Below are positions 26,301 to 34,617 of a stretch of 64,000 nt of DNA, in pieces. Both the position numbers and the translations under genes were made by a program. The notes under the pieces were generated by a model. The model searched no databases. It was not told the origin of the DNA and was given only the letters and a program-made list of their open reading frames with translations. Position 1 is the stretch's first letter, and the number at the start of each line of letters is the position of its first letter. Source of the stretch: Malassezia japonica (taxonomy: Eukaryota; Basidiomycota; Malasseziomycetes; Malasseziales; Malasseziaceae). The DNA lies in the NCBI RefSeq assembly GCF_029542785.1, contig NC_083373.1:248001-312000 (forward strand), in the 5' to 3' direction.

Positions 26301-29123
26301 ATGGCGCCCGAGATTGACTTTTTGGCGGGGGATGCGGACCTCGTGTCTGCGAAGCCCCCCAAGAGCCAGGGCCGCCAAGGAGACGACAGCGACGATGATG
26401 TGGCGTTTATTGCTGCGGCCTCGCAGCGCCATAACGTCAAGGCCGGCGCCGAGGTGGCGAAACAGGCGAGCAAAGGCAAGAAAGCCAAGACCGCCAGCGG
26501 CATCGTGAGTGGCGGCGGCAGCTTTCAGAGCATGGGCCTGCACCCGTCGCTTTTGCGCTCGCTTCTTTTGCGTGGATTCACGACGCCGACGCCGATCCAG
26601 CGGCGGGCGATCCCGGCGATCCTCGCGCAGCCATCGCAAGACGTCGTCGGTATGGCGCGCACTGGTAGCGGCAAGACGCTCTCGTACATGGTACCGCTCA
26701 TCCAGCGCCTCAACGGCCGGCACTCGACGACGTTTGGCGTCAAGTCCGTGATTTTGTGCCCGTCGCGCGAGCTGGCGATGCAAATCCTCAAGGTCGGCAA
26801 AGACATTGCGCGTGGCTGGCGCTCGGACGACGAGGCAAAGAGCGAGGCGATCCGCTGGGCGCTCATCGTCGGTGGTGAGTCGCTTGACCAGCAGTTTGCC
26901 ATGATGGCTGGCAACCCCGACGTGGTGATTGCCACGCCGGGTCGTCTGCTGCACCTGGTGGTCGAGATGAATATGGACCTCAAGGCGGTCGAGTACGTGG
27001 TCTTTGACGAGGCCGACCGCTTGTTCGAGATGGGCTTTGCCGAGCAGCTCGAAGAGCTCCTGCGCCGCCTTCCACCGACGCGCCAGACGCTGCTGTTTAG
27101 TGCGACGCTGCCTAAAACACTGGTCGAGTTTGCGCGCGCGGGTCTCGAGGCGAATCCGAAGCTGATTCGTCTCGACGCCGACAGCAAGATCAGCCCTGAA
27201 CTGCGCATGACCTTTTTTAGCGTGAAGCCGTCGGAAAAGGACGCGGCACTCCTTCTCCTCCTCCGCCACGTTATTAATGTGCCGATCGGCGAGGTGGGCG
27301 ACGCGGCCTACGACGAGTACGAGGACGAGGACGTGGAGGACGACGAGGACGACGAGGAAGACGACCAGGGCAAGCGCAAGCGCAAGGCGCCCAAGCGCCA
27401 CAACAAGCGGCGAAAGAATGCCGTGACGGAGCTCAAGCCCTACCAAACAATCATCTTTTGCGCGACCAAGCACCACGTCGAGTACCTCTTGCTGCTCCTC
27501 TCGACGATCGGCTACGCGTGCTCGCACATCTACTCGTCGCTCGATCAGACGGCCCGTGCGATTCAAATGAACCGCTTCCGCAACGGACGCACGTCGCTTT
27601 TGATCGTCACGGATCTGGCGGCACGTGGTATCGACTTGCCGGTGCTCGAGCATGTGGTGAACTACGACTTTCCGCCGCAGCCGCGCATCTTCGTGCACCG
27701 TGTCGGTCGTACAGCGCGTGCCGGCCGTCGGGGTTGGGCATGGAATCTGTGCACGCACACGGAGCTGCCGTACCTCTGCGATCTGCAGCTGTTCCTCGCG
27801 CGCCCGCTTGTCTCGGCGCACACACAGACCAGCGACGGCGCGCTGGACCTGCACAACAATATGGTGCTCGGAACGTTTCCGCGAGACGAGCTCGACAATG
27901 AGGTCGAGAGCGTGCAGCAGGCGATGCACGAATCGTCGAGTGTCGCGACCGCCTACGATTCGCTGGTCGGCGTTGTGAAGCGCGCGCACAACATGTACAC
28001 CCGGTCACAGCCCAAGGCGAGCGCTGAAAGCTTCCGGCGCTCCAAGGACATGCTCAAGGACGCCGAGCGGAGCTCCATGACGGGAAATGCCGCGCAGGGC
28101 TGGGCCTTGGCCGGCCATCCGCTCGAAGCGGCGGGCGTGCACGACGTGCTCAAGCGCCCGAGCGTGTACCGCCTCGGCACTGGCGATGCGGACCTGCAGA
28201 AACCGCACGACGACGAGCTGTCCGCCGCGCGCGCTTCGCTCCTGGCCAAGGTAAATGCGTTCCGCCCGGGCGAGACCGTCTTTGAGATCGGAACACGTGG
28301 CCCGAATGCGCCGCTCGCGCAGCTCATGCAGGACCGCCGGCGCACGCTGGACGGAAAGCAGCGCCGCGCGAAGCTCATTGAGGATGCCAAGCAAACCACG
28401 CAGCCTGTGCAGGAGGCGACCGAGGAAGGCGAGACACTCAGCGATGCCGACGAGGCAGCCATCGAAGAAGTGTTTGATACCGGTAAAAAGTCCTTCCGTG
28501 ACCCCAACTTTTACATGGGCTACGAGCAGCAGGGTGCGGACGAGGATCGCGGCTACGCGCTCAACAACGGCAACTTTGCTCAGCAGGCACGCAACGTCAC
28601 GGTGGACTTGGGCGGTGACGAGCTTGGGCCCGGCCATGCCAACCAGCGCCCGAACCAGTCCCGCTGGGATACCAAGAAGAAGAAGTTCATCAAGGGCGAC
28701 GGAACGGGCGCTGACAACCAAAAGCTGATCCGCACCGAAACCGGCCTGAAGCTTCCTGCCTCCTTCCGTTCGGGCCGCTACGACGAGTGGCGCAAGGAGC
28801 AGCGCGTGGACATGCCGCGCGTCGGCGAGGACGAGTCGGCCGCGCCGGCCTCGGTGCGCCGCGTCTCTGCTGCACTCCACGATGGCGTGGGTATGCAGCA
28901 CCGTCGCGGTTTCCGCCACACACAGACCAAGGCGCCGAAGCCGCTCGACAAGCGCCAGCACGACTACCACAAGAAGCTCAAGCAGCGCGAGCGCCGCAGC
29001 ACCGACAGGCCGCAGCAGGCCCGCAGCGAGCTCAAGAGTGCCTCGCAGATCCACCGCGAGCGCCAGACCAAGGCCAAGCGCATGGAGAAGAATGCGCGTC
29101 CTTCGCGGCGCAAGAAGAACTAG
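26301..29123 (+). CDS. DBP10: DEAD-box RNA helicase Dbp10
   Basis: This nucleolar helicase of 60S ribosome assembly is 940 residues, a single exon. The Q motif region is GGGSFQSMGLHPSLLRSLLLRGFTTPTPIQ. The helicase motifs follow: I ARTGSGKT, Ia PSRELAMQ, Ib TPGRLLH, II VFDEADR, III FSATLP, V TDLAARGIDLP, and VI HRVGRTARAG. An acidic/basic insert (DEYEDEDVEDDEDDEEDD, then KRKRKAPKRHNKRRKN) sits between the RecA lobes. The C-terminal DBP10CT block (FYMGYEQQGADEDRGYALNNGNFAQQARNVTVDL) and the Lys/Arg-rich end identify Dbp10. Confidence 0.96.
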   Translation: MAPEIDFLAGDADLVSAKPPKSQGRQGDDSDDDVAFIAAASQRHNVKAGAEVAKQASKGKKAKTASGIVSGGGSFQSMGLHPSLLRSLLLRGFTTPTPIQRRAIPAILAQPSQDVVGMARTGSGKTLSYMVPLIQRLNGRHSTTFGVKSVILCPSRELAMQILKVGKDIARGWRSDDEAKSEAIRWALIVGGESLDQQFAMMAGNPDVVIATPGRLLHLVVEMNMDLKAVEYVVFDEADRLFEMGFAEQLEELLRRLPPTRQTLLFSATLPKTLVEFARAGLEANPKLIRLDADSKISPELRMTFFSVKPSEKDAALLLLLRHVINVPIGEVGDAAYDEYEDEDVEDDEDDEEDDQGKRKRKAPKRHNKRRKNAVTELKPYQTIIFCATKHHVEYLLLLLSTIGYACSHIYSSLDQTARAIQMNRFRNGRTSLLIVTDLAARGIDLPVLEHVVNYDFPPQPRIFVHRVGRTARAGRRGWAWNLCTHTELPYLCDLQLFLARPLVSAHTQTSDGALDLHNNMVLGTFPRDELDNEVESVQQAMHESSSVATAYDSLVGVVKRAHNMYTRSQPKASAESFRRSKDMLKDAERSSMTGNAAQGWALAGHPLEAAGVHDVLKRPSVYRLGTGDADLQKPHDDELSAARASLLAKVNAFRPGETVFEIGTRGPNAPLAQLMQDRRRTLDGKQRRAKLIEDAKQTTQPVQEATEEGETLSDADEAAIEEVFDTGKKSFRDPNFYMGYEQQGADEDRGYALNNGNFAQQARNVTVDLGGDELGPGHANQRPNQSRWDTKKKKFIKGDGTGADNQKLIRTETGLKLPASFRSGRYDEWRKEQRVDMPRVGEDESAAPASVRRVSAALHDGVGMQHRRGFRHTQTKAPKPLDKRQHDYHKKLKQRERRSTDRPQQARSELKSASQIHRERQTKAKRMEKNARPSRRKKN

Positions 29124-29199
29124 CGAGGTGAGCAAAAGTCACGCCTCCACATACTTTTACGGCACGTGGGGCGAGACAGGCTCGGTGGAGTCCTCATTG

Positions 29200-29210
29200 G
29201 TTCACGCGTG
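29200..29210 (+). promoter_or_regulatory. Shared 11-mer GTTCACGCGTG upstream of sphingomyelinase copy 1
   Basis: The same 11-mer occurs at 32060-32070 upstream of copy 2. It starts 75 nt before the ATG here and 73 nt before it there. Flanks are also similar (CATTGG versus CATTAGA). It contains the palindrome CACGCGTG. A role as a shared promoter element is inferred. Confidence 0.5.
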
Positions 29211-29274
29211 TCGGGGTAAGTCGTGTTGTGGTGCTAGGTACGTAGTTAACGTGCCAATCGTAACGACCATCATC

Positions 29275-31488
29275 ATGGTAGGCCTTGCGCGCCTAGCGCT
29301 ACTCTTTGGTGCTGTGGCTGGTGTGTGTCTCGCGCGGGAGGAGGGGACGCCGGTGTATACGGGCGTCACCTCGTTTCCCACCGAGGCGTTCACGTCGATG
29401 TACTACACGCCGAAGCGCATGGAGCAGGAACCGCGGCCGATTGTCACGCGTGTGAACGGTGGTGCATTCCCCGACTCGCTCAACAACCCCACCACGCTAC
29501 CAACGGCTGTGCCGACAGACCCCGTGCAGCTGCCGCTGCCGCTGCACGGCGGCGAGCAAGTAGGAAAATTGATTCAGGACGTATGGGACATTGCAGGTCA
29601 ACTGTTTCGCCTCGACAAGTCCAGCTCGCTTACTTGCAATTTGTGTCGCACCGGTCTCAAGACGCTACAGTCAGTTACCGACGTGAACCCGGAGATTCTG
29701 CCTGACGTCATGACAGCAGTCTGTGAGTCATTCAATCTCATGGGCAAGATTGATGTCGCACAGCAGTGTGCCAAGACACTCGCCAAGGAGGTATACGGCG
29801 GGCCTATCACAGAGGTTATGCGCTATGCCAACTTCTCAGGAAATGCACCGGATGCGACGCAGATCTGTGCACAGATCCCTCGGCTGCATCTATGCGATTG
29901 GCCATCGGAGAAGCTCTCTGAGTCGTTTCTCAACGACTGGTTCCGTGGAAAGCGCCACGCTCACAAGAACGTCACCGAGCGCTGGGCTGCAAAGCAAGCG
30001 CGCGCCACAAACTCACCGCGGGAGGAAATGCTGCGCGTGCTGCACATTTCCGACTTGCACATTGACGGGCGCTATCAAGTTGGATCAGAGAGTGCATGTA
30101 CGTTTGGTACCACAAAGCTCTGCTGTCAGCAGGACAGTACAAACAGCACTATGTGGTCCAATCAAGGCTACCACGGCAAGTTGCCCAAACAAAACATTTC
30201 GCAAGAGGCGAATTACTGGGGCAGTCTTACGTGCGATGCCCCATGGTCACTGATTGGGAATACGATGCAGGCGATTCAGGCGCTTGGTGGGAAGAAGGGC
30301 TTTGATCTTGCTTTATTCACCGGCGACCTTGGTTCTCATGACGACCTGTACCGCTACTCGCGCGAATACGTCGAGTGGTCGGAGCAGGCCATGTACAATA
30401 CCATGAAGCACTTTTTGGGCGATACGCCCTTGATATCCACATTGGGAAACCATGATATGGGACCGGAAAATATCATGACGCACCGCAACCTTCCTGGCGA
30501 TTTGCCTCATTTGTACGACTGGGACCTGAACTACCTGGCGGACTTGTGGTCGGCCAAAGACTGGATCAACAGCACACAACAGAACCAAATCCGAACCCAT
30601 GCAGGTGCATACTCAATCAGCCCTCGCAAAGGGCTGCGCGTCATATCCCTCAACACTCAGCTGTGGTACTTTGGTAACTTTTACAACTACATCCACTCTT
30701 CCAATGTCGATGCCAGCGGAATGCTGCGCTTCCTCACCGACGAGCTTCTAGCGGCCGAGGAGGCAGGCGAACGTGTATGGATCATTGGGCATGTACTGAC
30801 AGGATGGAATGGATCTCAGGCCCTCGATAAGCCTGCCAACCTCTTTTACCAAATTGTGAGCCGTTTTGCTCCGCATACCATTGCCCACATTTTCTTTGGG
30901 CACACGCATGAAGATCAGTTTCAACTATTCTACCGCGACACGCAAGGCGAATCAGCCGCTGTGAACCAGGACTCTTCGCGTGCCGTGGCCCAAGCCTTTA
31001 TTGCCCCTTCTGTTACGACACTGACGAAAGTGAACCCTTCAGTCCGGGTGTACTCGGTCGACCCTTCGACATTTGACGTGTATGATTATGACCAATATTA
31101 CACGCAGGCAGGTGACTTCCAGGATCTTGTTGACAGCAAGGTCAAGCACGGTCCAATTTGGAGGCACCTTTACAGTGCTCGCGATGCTTTTGGCGACATG
31201 CATGCATCTGTGCAACGCAACAAGTACAAGGCTGGCGTCACACTCAACGGAACGCATTGGCCTGCGCATGCACCCCTTAATGGCTCGTTCTGGGCCGCGC
31301 TTACTGATGAGATGGAAGCACGACCATCTCTCGTCAAACATTTTTCGGAGTTGCAAGGGCGTCTGAGCCCCGTGACGGCGACCTGTGACGATCACGACTG
31401 CCAAACTGCCAATATTTGTTATATGCGCTCAGGCTCGCCAACCCTTGGCCGGAAATGCAACCCGAATTATGCCACTGTGGCGCGCTAG
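29275..31488 (+). CDS. Secreted acid-sphingomyelinase-like phosphodiesterase, copy 1
   Basis: This 737-residue, single-exon protein starts with a signal peptide (MVGLARLALLFGAVAGVCLA). A saposin-B domain with paired cysteines follows (LTCNLCRTGLKTLQ ... FNLMGKIDVAQQCAKTL ... QICAQIP). The calcineurin-like phosphoesterase domain has the metal ligands in order: D260/H262 (HISDLHIDGRY), D351 (FTGDLGSHD), N392/H393 (LGNHD), H506 (IIGHVLTG) and H543/H545 (FFGHTHED). The Cys-containing C-terminal domain is present. Family enzymes split sphingomyelin to ceramide and phosphocholine. Many N-glycosylation sequons are visible. It pairs with copy 2 in sequence. Its codons are less biased to C/G endings than those of copies 2-5, suggesting weaker expression. 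Coordinates start at the ATG after VTTII. Confidence 0.9.
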   Translation: MVGLARLALLFGAVAGVCLAREEGTPVYTGVTSFPTEAFTSMYYTPKRMEQEPRPIVTRVNGGAFPDSLNNPTTLPTAVPTDPVQLPLPLHGGEQVGKLIQDVWDIAGQLFRLDKSSSLTCNLCRTGLKTLQSVTDVNPEILPDVMTAVCESFNLMGKIDVAQQCAKTLAKEVYGGPITEVMRYANFSGNAPDATQICAQIPRLHLCDWPSEKLSESFLNDWFRGKRHAHKNVTERWAAKQARATNSPREEMLRVLHISDLHIDGRYQVGSESACTFGTTKLCCQQDSTNSTMWSNQGYHGKLPKQNISQEANYWGSLTCDAPWSLIGNTMQAIQALGGKKGFDLALFTGDLGSHDDLYRYSREYVEWSEQAMYNTMKHFLGDTPLISTLGNHDMGPENIMTHRNLPGDLPHLYDWDLNYLADLWSAKDWINSTQQNQIRTHAGAYSISPRKGLRVISLNTQLWYFGNFYNYIHSSNVDASGMLRFLTDELLAAEEAGERVWIIGHVLTGWNGSQALDKPANLFYQIVSRFAPHTIAHIFFGHTHEDQFQLFYRDTQGESAAVNQDSSRAVAQAFIAPSVTTLTKVNPSVRVYSVDPSTFDVYDYDQYYTQAGDFQDLVDSKVKHGPIWRHLYSARDAFGDMHASVQRNKYKAGVTLNGTHWPAHAPLNGSFWAALTDEMEARPSLVKHFSELQGRLSPVTATCDDHDCQTANICYMRSGSPTLGRKCNPNYATVAR

Positions 31489-32059
31489 TGTTTTATGAAT
31501 GTATGTGATCTAACCTACGATTGGGATGAATGCTCTCTTGGCAACGTACATAGCTCCAGTGTATTTGTGTAATTCGGACGGCTATTGCGAATGATACAGA
31601 ACAGATACGGCACGACTAAAACAGAAAGAAATCTTCTTTTGCTCGACTGCTCTATGTGCCCTCCGAATAAGGGATCAGACGCCTATTTTTTCGTGACTCA
31701 GGTAGAAAGAACGCTCAGTTCGTAGATTCTGGGATTTCAATCTGCGTCACTGCACTCTGCCTTGGCAGCTATGAAGCGTCCCCCTGACATTAGATTTATA
31801 ATGACCATGTTATCTCACAAATTGTGTTCCGTATCTATCCTACGACTCTCTGCAGATTCTCCGCCAAATAACAGGCTTGCTGCTCATGGCGCAAAGATCC
31901 GCCGAATTGATTAGTTAAGCCTGCAGAGCACGGTTGAATCCACATTTTTCATGTACACGTGCCAGAATTCATAGGTGTGGAGCGATCGAACATGCCGTGG
32001 CACGCGGGGCTTGGTTCCCAATGGCTGCAGGGCGTCGTGGACGCGTAGGGTCCATTAGA

Positions 32060-32070
32060 GTTCACGCGTG
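32060..32070 (+). promoter_or_regulatory. Shared 11-mer GTTCACGCGTG upstream of sphingomyelinase copy 2
   Basis: This is identical to 29200-29210. It lies 26 nt upstream of the start of the TATA box at 32086 and begins 73 nt before the ATG. Confidence 0.5.
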
Positions 32071-32085
32071 CTTTTCGCGTGTGTC

Positions 32086-32092
32086 TATATAA
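32086..32092 (+). promoter_or_regulatory. TATA box of sphingomyelinase copy 2
   Basis: TATATAA begins 47 nt before the ATG at 32133. The equivalent TATA-like boxes of copies 3 and 4 begin 46 nt before their ATGs. Confidence 0.6.
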
Positions 32093-32132
32093 CTAATACT
32101 ATTCCCAAGGGAATCCCCCACTAGCAAGTGTC

Positions 32133-34355
32133 ATGGTCGGAGTCAAGCGCATTCTTGCAGGTGCTGCTCTGCTGCTGGGTGTCTCGCAGGTCGCCGCCAC
32201 GGCGACCCCGGGCACGCCTGTGTATACGGGTGTCAAGTCCTTCCCTACGGAAGTCTTCAAGTCGATGTACTACATGCCCAAGAACCAGGAACAGGAGCCC
32301 CGCCCTGTGGTGACGCGCCTGAACGGAGGTACCTTCCCTGACTCGCTCAACAACCCCACGCAGTTGCCCACTGCGCCCCCCTCGAGCGAGATTCTGATGC
32401 CCCCTCAGCAACACGGCAGCGAACAGGTGGACAAGCTTGTGAACGATCTTTTCAACATTGCTGGCCAGCTCTTCAAGCTGGACCAGTCAACTTCGCTGAC
32501 CTGCAACCTCTGCACGTCTGGTCTTGCTACGCTCCAGACGCTTGCGCACGTTGACCCCGAGATTCTCCCTGACGTGATGGGCTCGATTTGTGATACATTT
32601 GGCGTGTTCAAGCTGCTCAGCTTCAAGCAGGAGTGCAAGCGCACGCTCGGCAAGGCCGTGTATGGTGGTCCGATCACGCAGGTGCTTAGCGTGGCCAACT
32701 TCACCAAAGGCGCCATTGATGCCCAGGGTATCTGCGCGCAGATCCCGAAGCTGAACCTGTGCCCCAAGCCTTCGGAGAAATTCTCGGACGACTTCCTGAA
32801 CAGCTGGTTCCGTGGCAAGCGTCACGCCTCCAAGCAGGTGACCAGCCGCTGGGCGCAGAAGAAGGCCGAGTCGAAGAAGTGGCCCAAGGACCAGATGCTC
32901 CGTGTGCCCCACGTCTCGGACCTGCACGTTGACGGTCGCTACAAGGTCGGTGCCGAGGCTGCGTGCACCTTTGGCGAGACGGTTGCTTGCTGCCGTCAGA
33001 ACAGCTACAACTCGACTATGTGGGACAAGCAGTTTGTCCACGGCGACCTCCCGAAGAAGAACATTTCCGAAGAGTCGAACTACTGGGGCAGTCTCAAGTG
33101 CGACGCTCCCTGGGCGCTGATGGGCAACTCGATGCAGACCCTCAAGGCGCTCGGTGGCAAGAAAGGCTTCGACTTTGCCGTCTTTACCGGTGATCTCGTT
33201 GCGCACGACGATCTTTACCGCTACTCCCACGACTTTGCTGAGTACTCGGAGCAGGCTCTCTTTGACATGCTGAAGCACTTCCTTGGTGATACCCCTCTCC
33301 TTACCACTCTCGGCAACCACGACACCTCGCCCGAGAACTTTATGTCGCACAAGAACATGCCCTACGGCATCTCGAACGCGTTCAACTGGGACCTGAACTA
33401 CGTCGCCGAGCTCTGGTCGGCGGAGAACTGGATCAACAGCACGCAGGCCAACCAGGTCCGGACGCACTACGGTGCCTACTCCATCTCGCCCCGCAAGGGA
33501 TTCCGTGTCATTTCGCTCAACACCGACTTCTGGTACTACGTGAACGTGTACAACTACGTGAACATGCAGAACCCCGATGCGAGCGGCATGCTTCGTTTCC
33601 TCACCGACGAACTGCTTGCTGCCGAGGAGGCTGGTGAGCGCGTGTGGATCATTGGTCACGTTCTTACCGGCTGGAGCGGCGATGAGGCGCTCGACCGCCC
33701 GGGCAACCTCTTCTACCAGATTGTGAGCCGCTTTGCTCCCCACACTCTTGCGCACATCTTCTTTGGTCACACGCACGAGGACCACTTCCAGATGTTCTAC
33801 TTTAACGACAATGGTGAGTCGGCCAGCGCGCGCCAGAACACCAAGGACGCGGTCGCACAGGCGTTTATTGCCCCGTCGATCACTCCTTACACCTACCTTA
33901 ACCCCGCGATTCGTGTGTACACGGTCGACCCGGGCACCTTTGAGGTGTTCGACTACGATCAGTACTACTCGCAGATTGACGAGTATGACGAACTGATCGA
34001 GAGCAAGGCCAACCACGGCCCTGTCTGGCGTCACCTGTACAGTGCGCGCGACGCGTACGGCGACTTCCGCTCGTCGGTCCACACCGGCAAGTACAATGCT
34101 GGCGTCAAGCTTGACGGCACCAAGTGGCCCGAGTCGGCTCCCCTCAACGCTACGTTCTGGGGAGCAGTCACGGACGAGATGGAGGCGCGCCCTGAGCTTG
34201 TGTCCTACTTCTCGCGCCTCCAGTCGCGTCTTTCGTCCAAGGCGCGCGTGTGCGACACGGCCGAGTGCCACAAGGCCAACATTTGCTACATGCGTTCGGG
34301 CTCCCCGACCCAGGGCCGCCGTTGCAACTCTGACTACTCCTCGGTTGGTCGTTGA
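32133..34355 (+). CDS. Secreted acid-sphingomyelinase-like phosphodiesterase, copy 2
   Basis: This is a 740-residue, single-exon protein. The signal peptide is MVGVKRILAGAALLLGVSQVAATA, followed by TPVYTGVKSFPTEVFKSMYYMP, shared with copy 1. The saposin-B cysteines are present (LTCNLCTSGLATLQ, FKQECKRTL, GICAQIPKLNLC). Metal ligands are D263/H265 (HVSDLHVDGRY), FTGDLVAHD, LGNHDTSPE, IIGHVLTGW and H546 (FFGHTHEDHF). The C-terminal domain keeps the Cys pattern CDTAECHKANICYMRSG. Codons are strongly biased to C/G endings, with TATA and a shared 11-mer upstream, so it is probably highly expressed. Expected reaction: sphingomyelin plus water to ceramide plus phosphocholine, outside the cell. Confidence 0.92.
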   Translation: MVGVKRILAGAALLLGVSQVAATATPGTPVYTGVKSFPTEVFKSMYYMPKNQEQEPRPVVTRLNGGTFPDSLNNPTQLPTAPPSSEILMPPQQHGSEQVDKLVNDLFNIAGQLFKLDQSTSLTCNLCTSGLATLQTLAHVDPEILPDVMGSICDTFGVFKLLSFKQECKRTLGKAVYGGPITQVLSVANFTKGAIDAQGICAQIPKLNLCPKPSEKFSDDFLNSWFRGKRHASKQVTSRWAQKKAESKKWPKDQMLRVPHVSDLHVDGRYKVGAEAACTFGETVACCRQNSYNSTMWDKQFVHGDLPKKNISEESNYWGSLKCDAPWALMGNSMQTLKALGGKKGFDFAVFTGDLVAHDDLYRYSHDFAEYSEQALFDMLKHFLGDTPLLTTLGNHDTSPENFMSHKNMPYGISNAFNWDLNYVAELWSAENWINSTQANQVRTHYGAYSISPRKGFRVISLNTDFWYYVNVYNYVNMQNPDASGMLRFLTDELLAAEEAGERVWIIGHVLTGWSGDEALDRPGNLFYQIVSRFAPHTLAHIFFGHTHEDHFQMFYFNDNGESASARQNTKDAVAQAFIAPSITPYTYLNPAIRVYTVDPGTFEVFDYDQYYSQIDEYDELIESKANHGPVWRHLYSARDAYGDFRSSVHTGKYNAGVKLDGTKWPESAPLNATFWGAVTDEMEARPELVSYFSRLQSRLSSKARVCDTAECHKANICYMRSGSPTQGRRCNSDYSSVGR

Positions 34356-34571
34356 TTTCCTTTTGTTGTAGTTTCATCATGCAGACCCTTTAGTACACAG
34401 TATATCAGTATCCCTTGCGCGCCCGTGCACTTTTCGCGCATCCGGCCGACGCCGATTGCAGCCGCAAATCTCTCCGCAGTCACACGTGTAGGACGTGATT
34501 ATGCGATTGGCTACAAAAAAATAGTCGGCACACGACACCAAATTAAGCTACATCCGCGCGTTGAGCAGGCC

Positions 34572-34580
34572 TTTAAAATA
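34572..34580 (+). promoter_or_regulatory. TATA-like box of sphingomyelinase copy 3
   Basis: TTTAAAATA begins 46 nt before the ATG at 34618. The spacing is the same as for copies 2 and 4. Confidence 0.55.
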
Positions 34581-34617
34581 GAGAAGCAATACAGAATGGC
34601 ATCCTCACCCACTCAAC

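Larger units (their letters stand above)
31489..32132. other. 644-bp AT-richer gap between sphingomyelinase copies 1 and 2
   Basis: No supported ORF or RNA gene is seen. It holds the terminator region of copy 1, CACGTG at 31956-31961, the shared 11-mer at 32060-32070 and a TATA box at 32086-32092. Apart from the 985-bp gap before the leucyl-tRNA synthetase it is the longest non-coding stretch. It is visibly AT-richer than the rest. Confidence 0.7.

Noticed and set aside
26259..27989. Extension of the PPR-like frame antisense to DBP10
   Set aside because: The conserved-looking protein begins at the ATG at 26258. The upstream part mirrors DBP10 coding sequence and shows no PPR units.
29216..29270. 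GTAAGT...CTAG and GTACGT segments before sphingomyelinase copy 1 as 5' UTR introns
   Set aside because: The 22-nt candidate has no CTNAY at the fixed position, and the signal peptide start at 29275 needs no splicing.
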